Position numbers and translations under genes: made by a program. A DNA stretch of 64,000 nt, taken from assembly GCA_003342895.1 (NCBI GenBank), contig PTFA01000086.1, positions 1,865,199-1,929,198 of the forward strand, read 5' to 3'. Under the pieces are notes generated by a model that made no database searches, was not told the origin of the DNA, and was given only the letters and a program-made list of their open reading frames with translations. Positions within the stretch are counted from its first letter, which is position 1, and the number at the start of each line of letters is the position of its first letter. This stretch comes from Casuarius casuarius. Its lineage: Eukaryota > Chordata > Aves > Casuariiformes > Casuariidae. This document shows positions 47,000 through 59,310 of this stretch, one piece after another.

Positions 47000-49900
47000 A
47001 AATCTTGAATTCCTTTTTTGAAAAACTTCAGAAAAGGCAATGCGAAAAGTGCTCCCTTTTTGCCCTTTAAAATACAGGTCTCTTTCAAGAGAATAGGGAA
47101 CGACATTTTGTTGTTGCAGGATCAGGTCAAATCCTTACTGATGGTTTGTGTTTGCAGATGCTACATAAATTAGCTTCACTTTCTGCAACTCTCACTCCTT
47201 TATACAACAGCCCAAACCAAAACCCTGGATGTGAAAACTCAGAACTTTTTGAAAACATGGAGCTGGATTTAGAGCCAGATCTAAATTTCTCGGCAGTTGC
47301 CTGTCTTCCATCTGTTTGTATTTGTATGTCTCATAGGATATAAGCAGCAGTTCTGTAGTGTCACACATGAATAAAGTGGATAATTATAAAATTAAAAGAT
47401 ATAACATGCTTCTAGAGGAGATAAGACTACAATTAAATTAAAGAGTATAAACAAAACTGAGTTTGATGTACAGACTGATATATTTATTCATTAAATATAA
47501 TCACATAAACAAGACTATTAGCTGTCATATTTTAATGATACCATACCCTGCAAAACAAACTCAGGAAAAAGTCCTATTGACTTCAATAGCAATGCCACAT
47601 AAATTTAAATCATGACTGCAGTAAAAGAATATGTTATCATTCTTCTTCATGATTATTTATTATGCATACCCCAAAACCTGTAACTCACTGAATTGAATCT
47701 CAGCTGGAATGTTTTATCTGCAAATCTAAAGAAATCTAGCGGATAGTCCAAAAACCCTCTCCACAGATATCAGGACTATAGTATTTCCAAGAGGGGAAAA
47801 GAAAGCAGGCAAGTTTGCTGTCTACCGCATCTCCCTCCAGAAAACACTAGACATACATTTTGCTCAGGAAAGAGCAAAATTCAGGCAAATGCCACTTTTT
47901 ACAGAAGTGTTCAGATCAGATTCTGATCTTTTTTTAAGATGGTTAACAGTCAGCAACAGTAGAAGCCTTAAAGAAAAAGTTTCTATCAGAAAAGAATGCA
48001 TTGCATAGCTTGGGATAGATAAAAAATGAGTCTGGGAGGGAAAAAGGTTTTCAAGACTTCTCCCCTGTTGTACATGGCATCTGTGCCAATAAGATGTTAA
48101 ACAGGACCATTCTGAATCAGTAACAATTTATCCACACTTTGCACAGCATCTTTGCTCGCACAAGGTACCCAGCAGTGGAGAAGCAGCTCTTGTGGGATCT
48201 CAAGAGTGAACAGCACAAACGTTGGAAATCTAAAACGGGGACTCACCCCAAATTTGTGAACTCGCTGAACTGTGAATTATTATGTCAAATGTTTCATTGT
48301 AAAATTCCTCATTAAATTCTTTGGCGTTCACCACACAATCAGCATAACTTGAAGTGCTGAGAAAACGAACACTTACTGTGCCATGACAAAGGCCAATGGT
48401 TGCCTCTTTACTGAGCTTGATACATATGGTGAAAACATATTGACTAATTACTTGCCATTTTCAAAAACTGAAAACACTCCAAAAGTAGGTCTAAGATAAT
48501 AGAACAAGATAGAGTAAGAAGAATAAAGACTGGGAGAACAGACAGGAAGAATAGCATAACTCTGTTACTGCTAATCCCTCATTCAACATTTCCTTTGATA
48601 TATGGATACTTAGGAATAACATAGCCTCTCACTGTTTCAAACCGCTTAATGAAAATTAGCAAATTAACCCACCTGATAAATACATCTGTTCAAAGTAGAG
48701 ACTGGCTGAAGTAGCAAGGATAAAATCCAGATCCAGACCTCTCCCAAACAGTACCGTGGTTTAGCCAACATTTTGGATCTGGATTCAGCTTTGGGATGCT
48801 CATTTTCTACATCTTTGCACATTGTTTTGTCATTTTCCAAGTGTCAAAAAAGAGAGAGAATTAGCCTCTGATAACGAAGTACTTCCAAGGAGATATATTA
48901 AAGAGATAAGAGTAAATGTGGAAAATGAGACTATCAATGAGACATAGTTCTTCCTTTGGTTTTCCAAATGCCATTTTTGATATGAATAGGTGACTTTAAG
49001 ACTGAAGCCCAAGCTGCCTTACAGGAGTCCTTTGCACACAGCCTTCTCAGCTAGCCTTTTTAATGCCATCTGATTTCCAACACCTCCTCCAAGTCATGAC
49101 AAATTGGTCCACTCATCTGATTAGGAACCTTCCCTAAGCACTGGGATGAATGTTTGACAAGCTAATTTCAAGTTACCTTATGGAGCAGAAGCAATGTAAA
49201 GCTACACACACACTCACAAAAAAAGTTGCTGGATAAATTCTATATGTAATGGATGTCTAATAGAAAATATACCTAAAATTCAAGCTTTTCATATTAGAAG
49301 ACAGGCTCTCTGGTTTAGAAGTAGAAAACACAAGGACTATCTGAAGCTAGGGTTAATAGTAATGCAGTTAGTGTGATTAAAGTTTTATAAATATGAAACT
49401 TGTGCTGATGTATCCACAATTTTGAACTAAGTGGAAATGCAATGGATTACTTTTAGAAATCAAGAAAATTTTGTAGAAACTCAGTAATTATTCCCTATTA
49501 TTTTTTCCTTTAAATCATCCAGATAGTAGAAATCAGAGTCCTGGATAGGATGCTTAATGGTATTATTAGATTGAGAAAAAGAAAGAGTGATCAAAAGTTT
49601 GACCTGTTTCATAGACTGTAGAAGCCCACTATTCTATTATTTCTAATGTTTTAAAATTCAAGATAAATCTCAATCCATATAATTAAAACTGGAGGAACAT
49701 TAACTTTTATAAGCTTTTCACAGGTCTAATCCCATGTAAGGCATAGTAGAAATTTTGCTGAATGCAAAATAAAATTGGACTGACATCCAAATATAGTTAC
49801 AGCTAAATAATTACATAAGTGAGTGTGAATGCATAAGCTGTAGTCACAAACAGAGACTAAGAGTAATTTATAAACATTTCTATTGTATGAGAGAAAGCTG

Positions 49901-51155
49901 CTATTTTAGAAACACTTAAAGAGTATGATATATTTATAAAAGTTTTAGGAGAAGTTTTATCTTCCAGCTCATAAACTCAAAATAAAACACTTTAAGTGAT
50001 TGACTTTTCTTTAAGGAAAGTCATGAGCCTGATTTGATGATACTACTAGTAAAGTCCTAGTAAACCTCCTGGAGGAATTCAGTGATTTGAACAGGACCAG
50101 ATTTTATCTGCATTGTTTTTCATTCTATTCCTGTTTTATTGTAAAAACCTGGGTAGATCATCACAGTTATGCCCCAACTGCATAAATATGAATGGGTTTA
50201 AAATAACTGCTGTTCTCCAAGAGGGGAGAAGAACCTTGCTTCATTCACTTTTTCAAAAGAGTTTGAAAATCTTAGATTTAAAGCCCTTAAATGCAGAAGA
50301 TCAGTTGATTCTTTTCCTGCTTCCATATAAATCAAGTACATAAAACATGTCAGCTTCGAAGGAGCCCAGTCCTGTGAGGTCCCTTGTGCCCCCACTCTCA
50401 CTGCCTTTACCCAAGCAAGAGCACCCTGGCTCCATAGGTGAGGCCTCAAGCTCCTGTTGAGTTCCAGTTAAGCTTTTCCAAAGTCATTTAATTAGATCTA
50501 GATAAAAAGCTCAGTTCTAAATAAAAGCAGTTTTTAAAATGTTTATTATTTGTTTTGGGGCAAAGGAAGCCTTCTCTAGGCAGCTGGTGGGCTGCACCAG
50601 AGACACCGAGCTGTCACTGCAAGGTGGGTGCTGCTGAGGCAGAAGATATGAGGAAAGCAGGTTGGTTTATAGTGGTTTACCACCAGACTCTTTCTATGAT
50701 TTTATGCCTTCAGTGACTTCTTGTTCTTTCCAGTGAGGATTTTTTTTTGTTGTCCTGGAAGCTCCCTGGCAGCATGTGCTGTAAATGGTACCCTGACTAC
50801 ACAGAGCCACTCAGGAGGGGTAACGCCGTCACACAATCACCTGGGAAGTTCTTCAGAAATTCGGTTCTCTCCCAGAACAGCAACAGTCTTCTGCGTCTAT
50901 TTGTTTAATCTCTAGATATAGCCTTTGCCGACTCGTATGCAAAACTGCTAAATGAAGCCAGCTCAAGGACTGCTTGCCATGTCTGAGTGCGGCACCACAC
51001 AATGGGCTGGGAATGCCTGAGATCATTTCCTTCCCTGCCTTTCATATCACTGAACTGAAACCATCACTCGTGTCAAAAGCAAGGACTGCAGATGAAAGGC
51101 CAGTGCATTAAGACAGCACATAATTGTCAGTCTCTGAGTTTCTGACATTAATCGT
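47000..51155. other. AT-rich desert, nothing recognised
   Basis: The largest featureless stretch of the window. No frame over 83 codons, no recognisable repeat and no strong motif cluster. A short segment near 47585-47605 (AGTCCTATTGACTTCAATAG) resembles the centre of the palindromic amniote repeat but is too short to call. Confidence 0.5.
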
Positions 51156-51159
51156 TTTA

Positions 51160-51890
51160 CTTAAAGAAGGCAGTGGTATGTTTTTCTGTTTCTACCTCCC
51201 CCCACCCCCTGAACTGACAACACACAGGAGATAGTCTGGATAAAAATTAAAAAAAAATAATGACTCAAAATTTTTGCTAATTAAAAGTAATGTGTTTTCC
51301 CATTTTTTGGCAATTTGATAACACAAAACACTTACTTGGGGGCCACAGGGGGAAACAAACTGAGACGGATAAAAAATGTTTTGTGTTCATCCAAGCAAGA
51401 CTATGTTAATGCACATTATCCCATTAATGCACATCAACATCGGGAATAAGCGCGCCAATGCAAGCAAGAAGCATACACTTATCATCATTTGATAACATGT
51501 TTAATGACAGATTGACGGTTGATTTGCAAATGTGAACTGGCATCAATGTTGCTAACTTCAGCTTCTGCCGCCTCCTCTGCTATGCCAGCATATTTATGTG
51601 CATAATTTGATTTCGCAGCCACACTGTTAGTACATTTTTAATATTAACTATGCAAGAACAGACAGCCGAACTTAAGTTGCACTGATGGTTTGAGTTCATT
51701 AGATTGAAAAAGATGGGCAATGATGACAAAGATGGAGATGGCAGCGCAACATCAAAGAGGCAACACTTAACAAACACACTCCATTTTGAACAAACCGAAC
51801 TAACACATTTCATGTTGTCGGCTGCAGCAGAGCCCTTATGTACAACAGTAAGAAAAAAAATATGCTTCTGCCCTGGGCATACTGACAGCA
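51160..51890. promoter_or_regulatory. Strong conserved non-coding element candidate
   Basis: A long unique block. TTAATGCACAT occurs twice, 18 bases apart (51406-51434). GGGAATAAGCGCGCCAATGC is CpG-bearing in an AT-rich setting. A MEIS-type TGACAG lies at 51505-51510, and the perfect palindrome ATTTGCAAAT (POU/C/EBP-like) lies at 51522-51531. Homeodomain cores such as TGCTAATTAAAAG lie near 51276. Frames of 103 (minus) and 109 (plus) codons overlap 51580-52033 without motifs. Texture is that of a deeply conserved enhancer; conservation untested. Confidence 0.52.
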
Positions 51891-51962
51891 ACTCTACAAG
51901 AAGCTTAGCAGGCTCCTGGACACACAGTTGTAAGATATTTCACTCATCTATTGCAGGTAAAG

Positions 51963-52056
51963 GGGCTGATTCTGGTCTCATGTCAGAGCGACAACAATGT
52001 AATTCGGCTGCCTTGCACTGGAGTTACTCCTGATTTACATCGGTACAAGTGAGAGT
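51963..52056. mobile_element. Palindromic amniote repeat element
   Basis: GGGCTGATTCTGGTCTCATG through ACTGGAGTTACTCCTGATTT and TACATCGGTACAAGTGAGAG matches 'ggcctgattctgctctca ... ggagttactcctgatttacaccggtgtaagtgagag' known from reptile genomes. A sister of the copy at 38318-38415, in inverted relation as expected for a palindromic unit. Confidence 0.7.
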
Positions 52057-52059
52057 GCC

Positions 52060-52680
52060 TGCCTGTTCCCACTCTCCTTCCCTAGTTTGCTTTTCACAGC
52101 TGTGATTCTTTATGACGAATAATAAAAAGATTTTGCTGAGAGCTCAGCTCTTGCATGCTTGATGCACAGAGCAGTACTGCAAGTTCAGAAACCCTGGGGC
52201 CTAATGCCGCAAGCGGTGTGATGTCCTTCCTGTGTCCTCGGAGTCCGGGAGCCCAGCACCATGCAGGATTGCACTCCTAGTGACTTTTTTCTATTTTGGT
52301 GTTTCTGGGCAATTCAATTCTGCTCTGAAGGGAACACGTACCAATGAGCTGGGAGGAGAATATTTCATCCTCTCTTCACATTAATGTCTGAGCATATACT
52401 GCATCTAGTATTAATTTGCTTGTTGTGCTGCAATACATAATAAATTTGAGGCAGTAGCTTTATGGTGCAAGTTGTAATTTTAAATTTTATGATACAAACT
52501 GACCATCTGCAGGAATCTGACCATATAACCTAAGCCGTTCTGTGTAGACTATAATGTTAGTACCTTTGAATCACGGTGCAAACATGATTTAGGCACACAA
52601 TTAGATAGACCAGGTCCTCAACAATTCTCAGCTGTCTGAATTACTGCTGAACACTCTAATAAATATATAGCACATAGGCC
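52060..52680. other. Non-coding, nothing recognised
   Basis: Unique DNA between fossil repeats; no credible frame. Confidence 0.5.
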
Positions 52681-52682
52681 TC

Positions 52683-52722
52683 CCTTCAGCAAAGCTTTTA
52701 AGAATGTTCTTAAGTTTGCCTC
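52683..52722. mobile_element. Palindromic amniote repeat, half copy
   Basis: CCTTCAGCAAAGCTTTTAAG followed by AATGTTCTTAAGTTTGCC matches the same arm as the copy at 39936-39985 ('ttcagcaaagcacttaagcatgtgcttaactttg'). Confidence 0.6.
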
Positions 52723-52734
52723 TAATCGACAAAG

Positions 52735-52835
52735 CACCTATTACAATTACTATTATTCAGAGACTAGTCCTGGATCAGAAACCCATTGTGCTTGGCACTG
52801 CACAAACAGAACAAAAACCTAGTGCTCAGGGACTA
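52735..52835 (-). mobile_element. Ancient amniote SINE/LINE tail, antisense
   Basis: ATTACTATTATTCAGAG, then CCTGGATCAGAAACCCATTG and TGCTTGGCACTGCACAAACA with GAACAAAAACC, matches in antisense 'ttattattatt ... ccaggaccccattgtgctaggcgctgcacaaacacagaacaaaaaga'. One of the clearest fossil repeats in the window. Confidence 0.7.
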
Positions 52836-52839
52836 CTGC

Positions 52840-53540
52840 TCACACTCCTGCTGCTTGGGGATGGGCTGCTGAAATGAGGCCAGAGTTTGTAGGGAAGCTG
52901 TGTGGGACAAAGGAGCAGAGAGAGAGATTCATGTCTCTGTCGAGGAACTGTTCAATAGAATAAACTAGTAACTCCCTTAAGAGGAGGACTGCAAAACACA
53001 CAACTTATCAGCTACTCCTGAGTTGAATCTTGTAAAGGCTGCACCCGCTCATCAGAATGGTAAACTGAGTAACAGAGCAGAAAAGGACGTTGCATCAGCA
53101 AGTGATCTTCAGCCCATCCCAGGAAGAGCCAGGGCTTCGGATTCCTGCTGCCTTGCTCTTGGCAGGAACTCTTGAGTAAAATACCTCCTGCAGGATGCTT
53201 TTCTTGCCTAGCTATAAAGAAAGCTTTCGTTATTGTTTGTTATGTAAGAATCTTAGAGCTTTAAACTCAGTAAAATCTCTTTGAGAAGCCATATGCTCTT
53301 TTTAGGAGACCTATATTGCAGGGAGAACTAATCAGTCACAGACTCACCGTGGCTACATTCGTTTCAGGTATGTTACTAAGCATCTCCAGTGGCTGGCCCT
53401 GTGCAGCTGAAGGTATCTGACCCACAAAATGAGGAATCTCCGAACAGACAGGCAGCAGCAAACATGCTGGGAGACTCCTGGGATCTTAGACTGAAATATG
53501 TGAGCATTTGGCTTTTTTTTTTTAAGCTATTGATGTACTA
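52840..53540. other. Non-coding, nothing recognised
   Basis: Unique DNA with no credible frame. It may contain repeat material decayed beyond recognition, given its neighbours. Confidence 0.45.
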
Positions 53541-53645
53541 GGATCCAAAACTCCTGGCAGACACAGGACTGCACTGTGCAAGGTGCCGTACAGAGTAAAA
53601 GACGGTCCCTCCCTTCAAAAGGGACTGAATAATTTCTAGTGACAC
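53541..53645 (-). mobile_element. Ancient amniote SINE/LINE tail, antisense
   Basis: ACTGCACTGTGCAAGGTGCC followed by GTACAGAGTAAAAGACGGTCCCT is the same family as 52735-52835 ('ccattgtgctaggcgctgtacaaacacagtaaaagacagtccctgcc'). Confidence 0.65.
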
Positions 53646-53649
53646 ATGG

Positions 53650-54430
53650 TAGCACAGAGATCTTGTTAACCCCAATCAGGACACAAGAGATCTTGAAGCT
53701 TTCTCAAAAATAAGGGAACTAAAAAAGAAAATAAGGGAGGAAGAAGGCCAGCAGAGATAAATGCAAGAAGCAGGCTAGATTCAGCTAGAAGTTTAGGCTT
53801 ATTTTGTTGTCTTTTAAGATAAAACAATATTATCAAGCAGCTGCATTTCTCGCTCTGTGAGCAGAACAGCCAGAGAAGTATCTGGTCAGTCCATCTCCAG
53901 CAGCCTTGATGACTGTTCTCTTAACAGCCTAGTGCTGTCTCCTCCTTACCCTGACTTTAGCTACAATTAGAAATAACAACATACTCCAGGGTGAGGGAAT
54001 TGTGGTCACTACTCAGTCGTGCCTGCTGATGGAGAATAGAGATGGGGAGAGCAAGAAATGTGTGCTATTTCCAGTTTCTGAAAAAGCTCACTGCTACCCC
54101 AAGCATGGTCCAGCACAAGCAGCAGCGCACTAGGTGGCATTGCAGGGGTGTGTGAAAGAGCTTCCAGCTCGCCGCTTCCCATCCAGATGGGCTGAGCTCC
54201 TACTGCGACTGCGTACTTACAAAGCTGATGGTAGAGAACTCCGGCAAACAGGAGTCCAAAGCATCACGCCATTGGAATAATCATTACTTTTCCCAGGTCT
54301 CAGTTATCTCTGTGACTGTGTTTGTGTCCTCTTTCTGCCTCATTTTAAGTAAGTTACAATTCTTCCACTCCTGTTACTGAGTAGATGCAGATACCACTCT
54401 GTTCCATGTGATTTATAGGCAGTAGCTAAT
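53650..54430. other. Non-coding, nothing recognised
   Basis: Unique DNA; no frames or motifs of note. Confidence 0.45.
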
Positions 54431-54434
54431 GTTC

Positions 54435-54605
54435 AGTTATAATTCCCCATTTTAGACATGAAAAATAGCCTGTAATGCTCAACACAAGGGCCTCTCAACA
54501 ATGATATATAATTTAAAAATTAACATGAGGACAGAGGAGACACGGGATTTTGAACTAGGGACTCTCTCATTCAAAGGTTAAATCTCTACAAGGTGAGCTA
54601 AAGGA
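54435..54605 (-). mobile_element. MIR-like SINE, antisense, head to core
   Basis: AATTCCCCATTTTAGACATG (known 'ccccattttacagatg') near 54440 opens the element. GATTTTGAACTAGGGACTCT near 54546 (antisense B-box 'gattcgaacccgggtctc') and a CTACAAGGTGAGCTAAAGG head remnant (about 54586-54604) complete an antisense SINE in the expected order. Confidence 0.55.
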
Positions 54606-54609
54606 ATTA

Positions 54610-55025
54610 GTTGACTTATTAAGTAAATGCCTCTGTTATATTTTCCCAGTACATTAGCTGTTGCAGTCTTTTCCAGTTCAGCTGCGTTCAGCCCCAGCAT
54701 GTTCAAAGTGCAAACGCTCATGGCACTGTATTCACCCATTTGCTTTTTTTCAATGTCAAACAAACTAGAGCTTTCAGAGCCAAAGGTCAAAGTGGAGGGC
54801 CCTTAAGAAAATCTCCTGGGAAATTATGTGAGTGTTCTTATGTCTTTATTGTATACAAAATCATGCTTCATACATGGCTCACCCTTTCCAAGCATCTTAA
54901 AACTATAAAGGAGTCATGGCTCATTCCTGCAACACCTAAGTTATAAAAGTCGTCCTGTTAGTTTACTGGAATATCTTGCATAACTAATCATTTGTAGGAT
55001 CAAACTCTGGAGCCTCCTAAACCTT
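54610..55025. other. Non-coding, nothing recognised
   Basis: No credible frame or repeat. Confidence 0.45.
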
Positions 55026-55029
55026 GGAA

Positions 55030-55150
55030 TTGTTCAAGAGCTCCTTTCGAAACACAGAGAAGTTAAACCTCAACCTCACACCATGAGTCAATAACAGAAC
55101 AAGGAACAGAAGCCACATCACCAAACTCCTTCCGCTAAATGCTAGCCATA
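55030..55150 (-). mobile_element. MIR-like SINE, antisense
   Basis: AACACAGAGAAGTTAAACCT followed by CAACCTCACACCATGAGTCA and ACAGAACAAGGAACAGAAGCC matches 'gcacagagaggttaagtgacttgcccaaggtcacac...gtcagtggcagagccaggaatagaacc'. An old, slightly compressed copy. Confidence 0.55.
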
Positions 55151-55154
55151 AATC

Positions 55155-57885
55155 CTCTCTTTGATGAAAACCCAGCAATTCAGAAAACATTCAGGGAGAA
55201 TAGGGAGTAAGGAGTAGAAAAAGAGCTTGTCTAAGGAGAGTTTTTGAAGGTGGCGTTTTTTTCCTGCCTATTTTCTGTTCACAATAATCGGATCTAGCTC
55301 ATATCTAAGGTGGCTATTGCTGCACTCTGTTTAACCTTGTCTCTCTCTGGCATCAAGTATTACATTTATGGATTACAAATTTATTGACATTTGACATTTG
55401 CATCAGCTTTCACCTGATCAACAGGAGCTTTGGCCGCCAAAGGGAATTATTATGGAAGATTTCAACAGCCATGGGAATGCCAAAAAGGTCATTAAATCAT
55501 ATTGGGAAAACAATGTGTTCATAGAGTTCATACATTTAGTCTTGCCAGTAAATCTTCTGGTTGATGCTTGGACCACCTACTGATGATACTCAAAGAGAAG
55601 GAGAAACACGGAGAATCGAAGAGATGAATTAAATTAAAACCAAATGACATGAAGCCTGGCACAGTGGGATCTTTAATTTTCTACTCCGTGAGTCCAGAAT
55701 AAGCAAAAAACAAAACAAAACAAAGCACAGTCGCTTGACTTTATCTAAGTTAATTCCTTCCATATAGGCAGGGCTTAACTGAATAATCCTGAGTAATGTG
55801 TGCACCCCACATTATTCCATGCAATTTGTATGTGGGAGGTGCAGGATTCAGAAAACATATGGCACATGGAAAACAAATGACAGGGTGTGCTTTTACATGC
55901 ATTTTGGCTATACTTATCACTCTTGTTGATGTTTTTTTCCACCAGACATGAAATATGAATGTAGCCACTTTCGCCCTAATCTCTTTGGAAAATATCGAGA
56001 GCTACTTTTTTGCACATTTGTGATTTATGCAGGAAGGCCACCACATAATTCCTGGGAGCACAGACAATGTTTTAAAATAACACTAATCAAATAAACAGAA
56101 TTACCTCCCCCATCATCTTCTCCCTAGAAGACAAACCTGGGTCTTGCACCATAGAAAACCAAGGCCAATAGATTAGGGCTCCGCAGGATTACAGAGGGAG
56201 GTGATTTACTGAACTGGAAGCCCACCCACAGCCTATCTGTCTGTGGATGTCTATTCTAGTCTCGTGGCTAGCGACATTGAAGGCTCAATCATATGCAGCC
56301 ATTTGCCTCTGAGCTAAGTGAGTATAAAGGAGGTATTAAGTATGTTCACTTCTTGTGAATGTAGGTAGGGGAGAAACAGGCAACAATATTGCCATGTCTC
56401 AAATGGATTCTTCTCCTGTGATATCCCTTGGGATGTAATTCAATATCCACCAAAGGCAATGTCTGTCTTTTTAATGGCCCTATAAAGAAAGCTGGCAGCC
56501 ACAAGGACTCAGTCCATTTAAGGATCGGTGCCAGTGTCTTGACTTGCCCCTGGAAATACAGTCAGTGTTGCAGAGCCACTGTTGTGTTTGGAGTACTGGT
56601 ATAGCATGTGGCTACGGGCTGACTGCACAAGGATCACATGAAGAAATGCAGAGGGCAGAGACAGGACTGCTGGGCAGAAAGTTGCTTCTAAACATTGGCT
56701 TGAAATAAGAAAGCGAAGTGCAGTGGTGGATTTGTGTAATAGAGATAGCTACTGGTAGCTGGGCGCTCTATCAGGATATTGGTTACACTTATCGGGATAG
56801 ATAATTTCAGGTAGTCTGTGACTCATGGTATAAACTTGGGGGGTATTTCAAATATGAAGTGTTTGGGAGTTTTCATTAAATGACTTTGTAAGAACAGCAA
56901 TTTCACATTGAGATTTCAACAGTTCTCCAACAGGAGAGGGGAAGAAAGCTTTTGTCTGTACACAGAGCGTTTTAGCGGTTTAGAAAAGCTGAAAGCAAAC
57001 CCAGAAGTGATCAAATTGTTATATTCCTGTGCAACAGAGTAAGTAGTTTTGCCTCTTCTGAATCGCTGGTCAGTGCTGATATATGCTCTGCAGTAGGGGG
57101 CAAGTCCTGCTCTGCATATAGTTGAGAGAGAAATCTAAATCCCAGCTTGCTAATTCTAAAACTAAACTATGGTGTGATTCCTTCATGGTCTGGGCTTAGC
57201 CAGGTGCAAAGAACAAGTATGAAGGCTCAGTGCCGTTCCGACTACCGAGAGCTGGTTTGTATGTCCTCTGCTTACTGCCTTAGTAAGGGGTGTCTCCAGA
57301 GCTCACCCCAACTGGCATCACAGATGTGCCTGAGCTGCTGCAGCTGTGAGCAAGGCCTATTGCACGTTCTCTGCAACTCTGTGACCACAGGAACATAATC
57401 TCCTTTGGCTGAAGAAGTCCCTGAACTGTAAATGTGGAAGCTAAGAGAACGCTCTGGGAATATTACTACAGCTCTGCCCTGTTCTTATCCTTTTACAGTG
57501 GTCATGGTCAGAGATAAGATGGACACAGATGGACCTTTGACTCAACCCTGTATGGCTAGTCGTATGTTCTTACCTCACTACTACTCAGCTTTAAGAGAAG
57601 AGCAGAAAAATGTCACAAAGAAAGTCTTAGCAGTGTACAGCTGTCGGGCACATCTCCTGCTACAAAGGATTCTGCATACTTAGGGCTAGGGAATAGAATA
57701 CGAACACAAAACATGGCAATCGTTCACTTATAGCTGGAGGCTACGGGCTTAACAGCACAGAGAAAGCTCAGCCCTGTGCTGGTAGTGATGCAGAGAGAGA
57801 ATAACCCAACAGGAAACCAAGGAATCTCCCTCAAGCACAGAAGTCTTTTGCAGCTCAAGGGGCTGCAAGGCAGAGGAGCACTATA
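55155..57885. other. Non-coding, nothing recognised
   Basis: Frames of up to 83 codons at 57147-57398 and 57432-57683 are unremarkable. A CAAAA-type low-complexity run lies near 55700-55722. No repeat family or RNA gene recognised. Confidence 0.5.
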
Positions 57886-57888
57886 ACG

Positions 57889-57917
57889 TGACCTTGACCT
57901 TGACCTTGACCTTGACC
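57889..57917 (-). repeat. TGACCT hexamer tandem array (AGGTCA half-sites)
   Basis: Four perfect TGACCT units plus a fifth TGACC. On the minus strand this gives consecutive AGGTCA half-sites with no spacer and four overlapping copies of TCAAGGTCA, the extended half-site bound by orphan nuclear receptors of the ERR, SF-1/LRH-1 and related types. It may be a plain hexanucleotide microsatellite; binding is inference. Confidence 0.95.
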
Positions 57918-57919
57918 AG

Positions 57920-58680
57920 AAGGTACACAGCATTACTGGGCAAAGGCAGAAGAGAGGAGCAAAAGATCATATGGAGGTCACGGCCTTACCGATCTCTCTA
58001 TTTTGGGTGAGCTTGAAAGCTGACTTTCTTTGGTTCTCTAGTGCAGTTTGCACCCACTGTTTTTATCCCCTCCCAGAGCTCTTGAGAGGTTATGATAATC
58101 ACGGATGAGTCTGGCAGTAGAAGGGGAAACCGGAGGATGCTGAGAACACCCTGGTAAACCATATCCACATCCCCTCACCTTCCTCTTCCTGGCTTTGATG
58201 CCTTGCAGCTGCTGCTGTGTGCATAGGGTTTCTGGGCCTGGTTACTCAGTAATAAATCAAAAAGAAACTGCTAGGGTAAGGAGGCATGGAGACTGAACAT
58301 CTCAGTCACTCTGAGACTTGTGATCTTCTGCAGTGCCGGATACCCAAATTTCCTTCCCCTGTACTCCCACCACTGTAGCAAAGCACCAAGCAAGCAGTCT
58401 TTGCTTGCCTGAGAAAAGAGGGGGCAAGGAGAAGTAGCAGTTGCCACCGTACAGGCTGCTCTGTTGCTTGATCTGACACAGCTGCTAGGGGAGGGTGGAG
58501 TGGAAAGGAACAACCACATCAAAACCACTCCAGCCACCTCTCCTTTCCCTTCAAAAATGTCACTGCGGCACCCTCTACTTTCTGTAACAATGTTTATCAC
58601 TGTTCTTCGATTGTCTGGGACAATAAATGGTTAGAAATGAGCATACATCACCAGGAAATCTCTGCCTGCCCCTTCCCCCA
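57920..58680. other. Non-coding, nothing recognised
   Basis: A minus-strand frame of 109 codons (58271-58600) has no recognisable content. Confidence 0.5.
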
Positions 58681-58689
58681 AGCAGTGTC

Positions 58690-58930
58690 ATAAAAACGTA
58701 CAAATTCACATTAATAATGAAGTGCATTTCCCCGAGAAGCCACTGTGTATCTCAGGGAGAGCAGGCAAGGTGGCAGTTGCTGCAGAGTTTCCTATTAAAG
58801 AGCAGAGCAAATACTCATAAATCTGATGAGGGGCCAAAGCACATGTTAGGGCTGTCTCCCTCTTAATGGAACCTTTTCTGAAATGAAAAAAATATATATC
58901 TCGATACATTCAGGGTATTCATTAGACATG
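58690..58930. promoter_or_regulatory. Possible conserved non-coding element
   Basis: Unique block with CACATTAATAATGAAGTGC near 58708, TTTCCTATTAAAGAGCAG near 58788 and CTCATAAATCTGATGAGG near 58813. No repeat, and frames of both strands overlap without motifs. Texture-based call. Confidence 0.3.
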
Positions 58931-59079
58931 ACAACCTCCTACACTCCCCCAGCCTTCCCTCCCCCACTTCTGCATGTACTGACCCCTGGATGAAGAGCTA
59001 GTCTTGAGTGCTAGAAGGGAGGGATTTTGGAGGGGAGGAGGAATTGTTTTGTTTTAATAAAGGGAATGTGCAAATTTCC

Positions 59080-59310
59080 TAGGATGAACAAGCGCCCTCC
59101 TGTCCCCACTTCTTCCCCCCTTCCTCTGCTCTAGCGAGCTTCTGCCTTTCCCTCTGCCTCTTGGTGGACCCTGGCAGAGGGCCCATCTCCCAGACGTGCC
59201 CTTCCTCTTGGTTGCCCTGGCTCCTCTGTGCTCCCGGCTTTGGGTCCCACGTGTCCAGCTGCTGGGGCTGTCAGGGGAAGAGAGCTGACAGAGCCAATTC
59301 TGCACCCCAG
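59080..59310. other. GC-richer pyrimidine-rich patch
   Basis: C- and T-rich on the plus strand near 59095-59160, then balanced GC-rich sequence. Overlapping frames of 83 and 93 codons on opposite strands are not credited. Confidence 0.45.

Noticed and set aside
57724..57933. RS-repeat protein on the minus strand (SRSRSRSR)
   Set aside because: The Arg-Ser run is only the translation of the TGACCT hexamer array.
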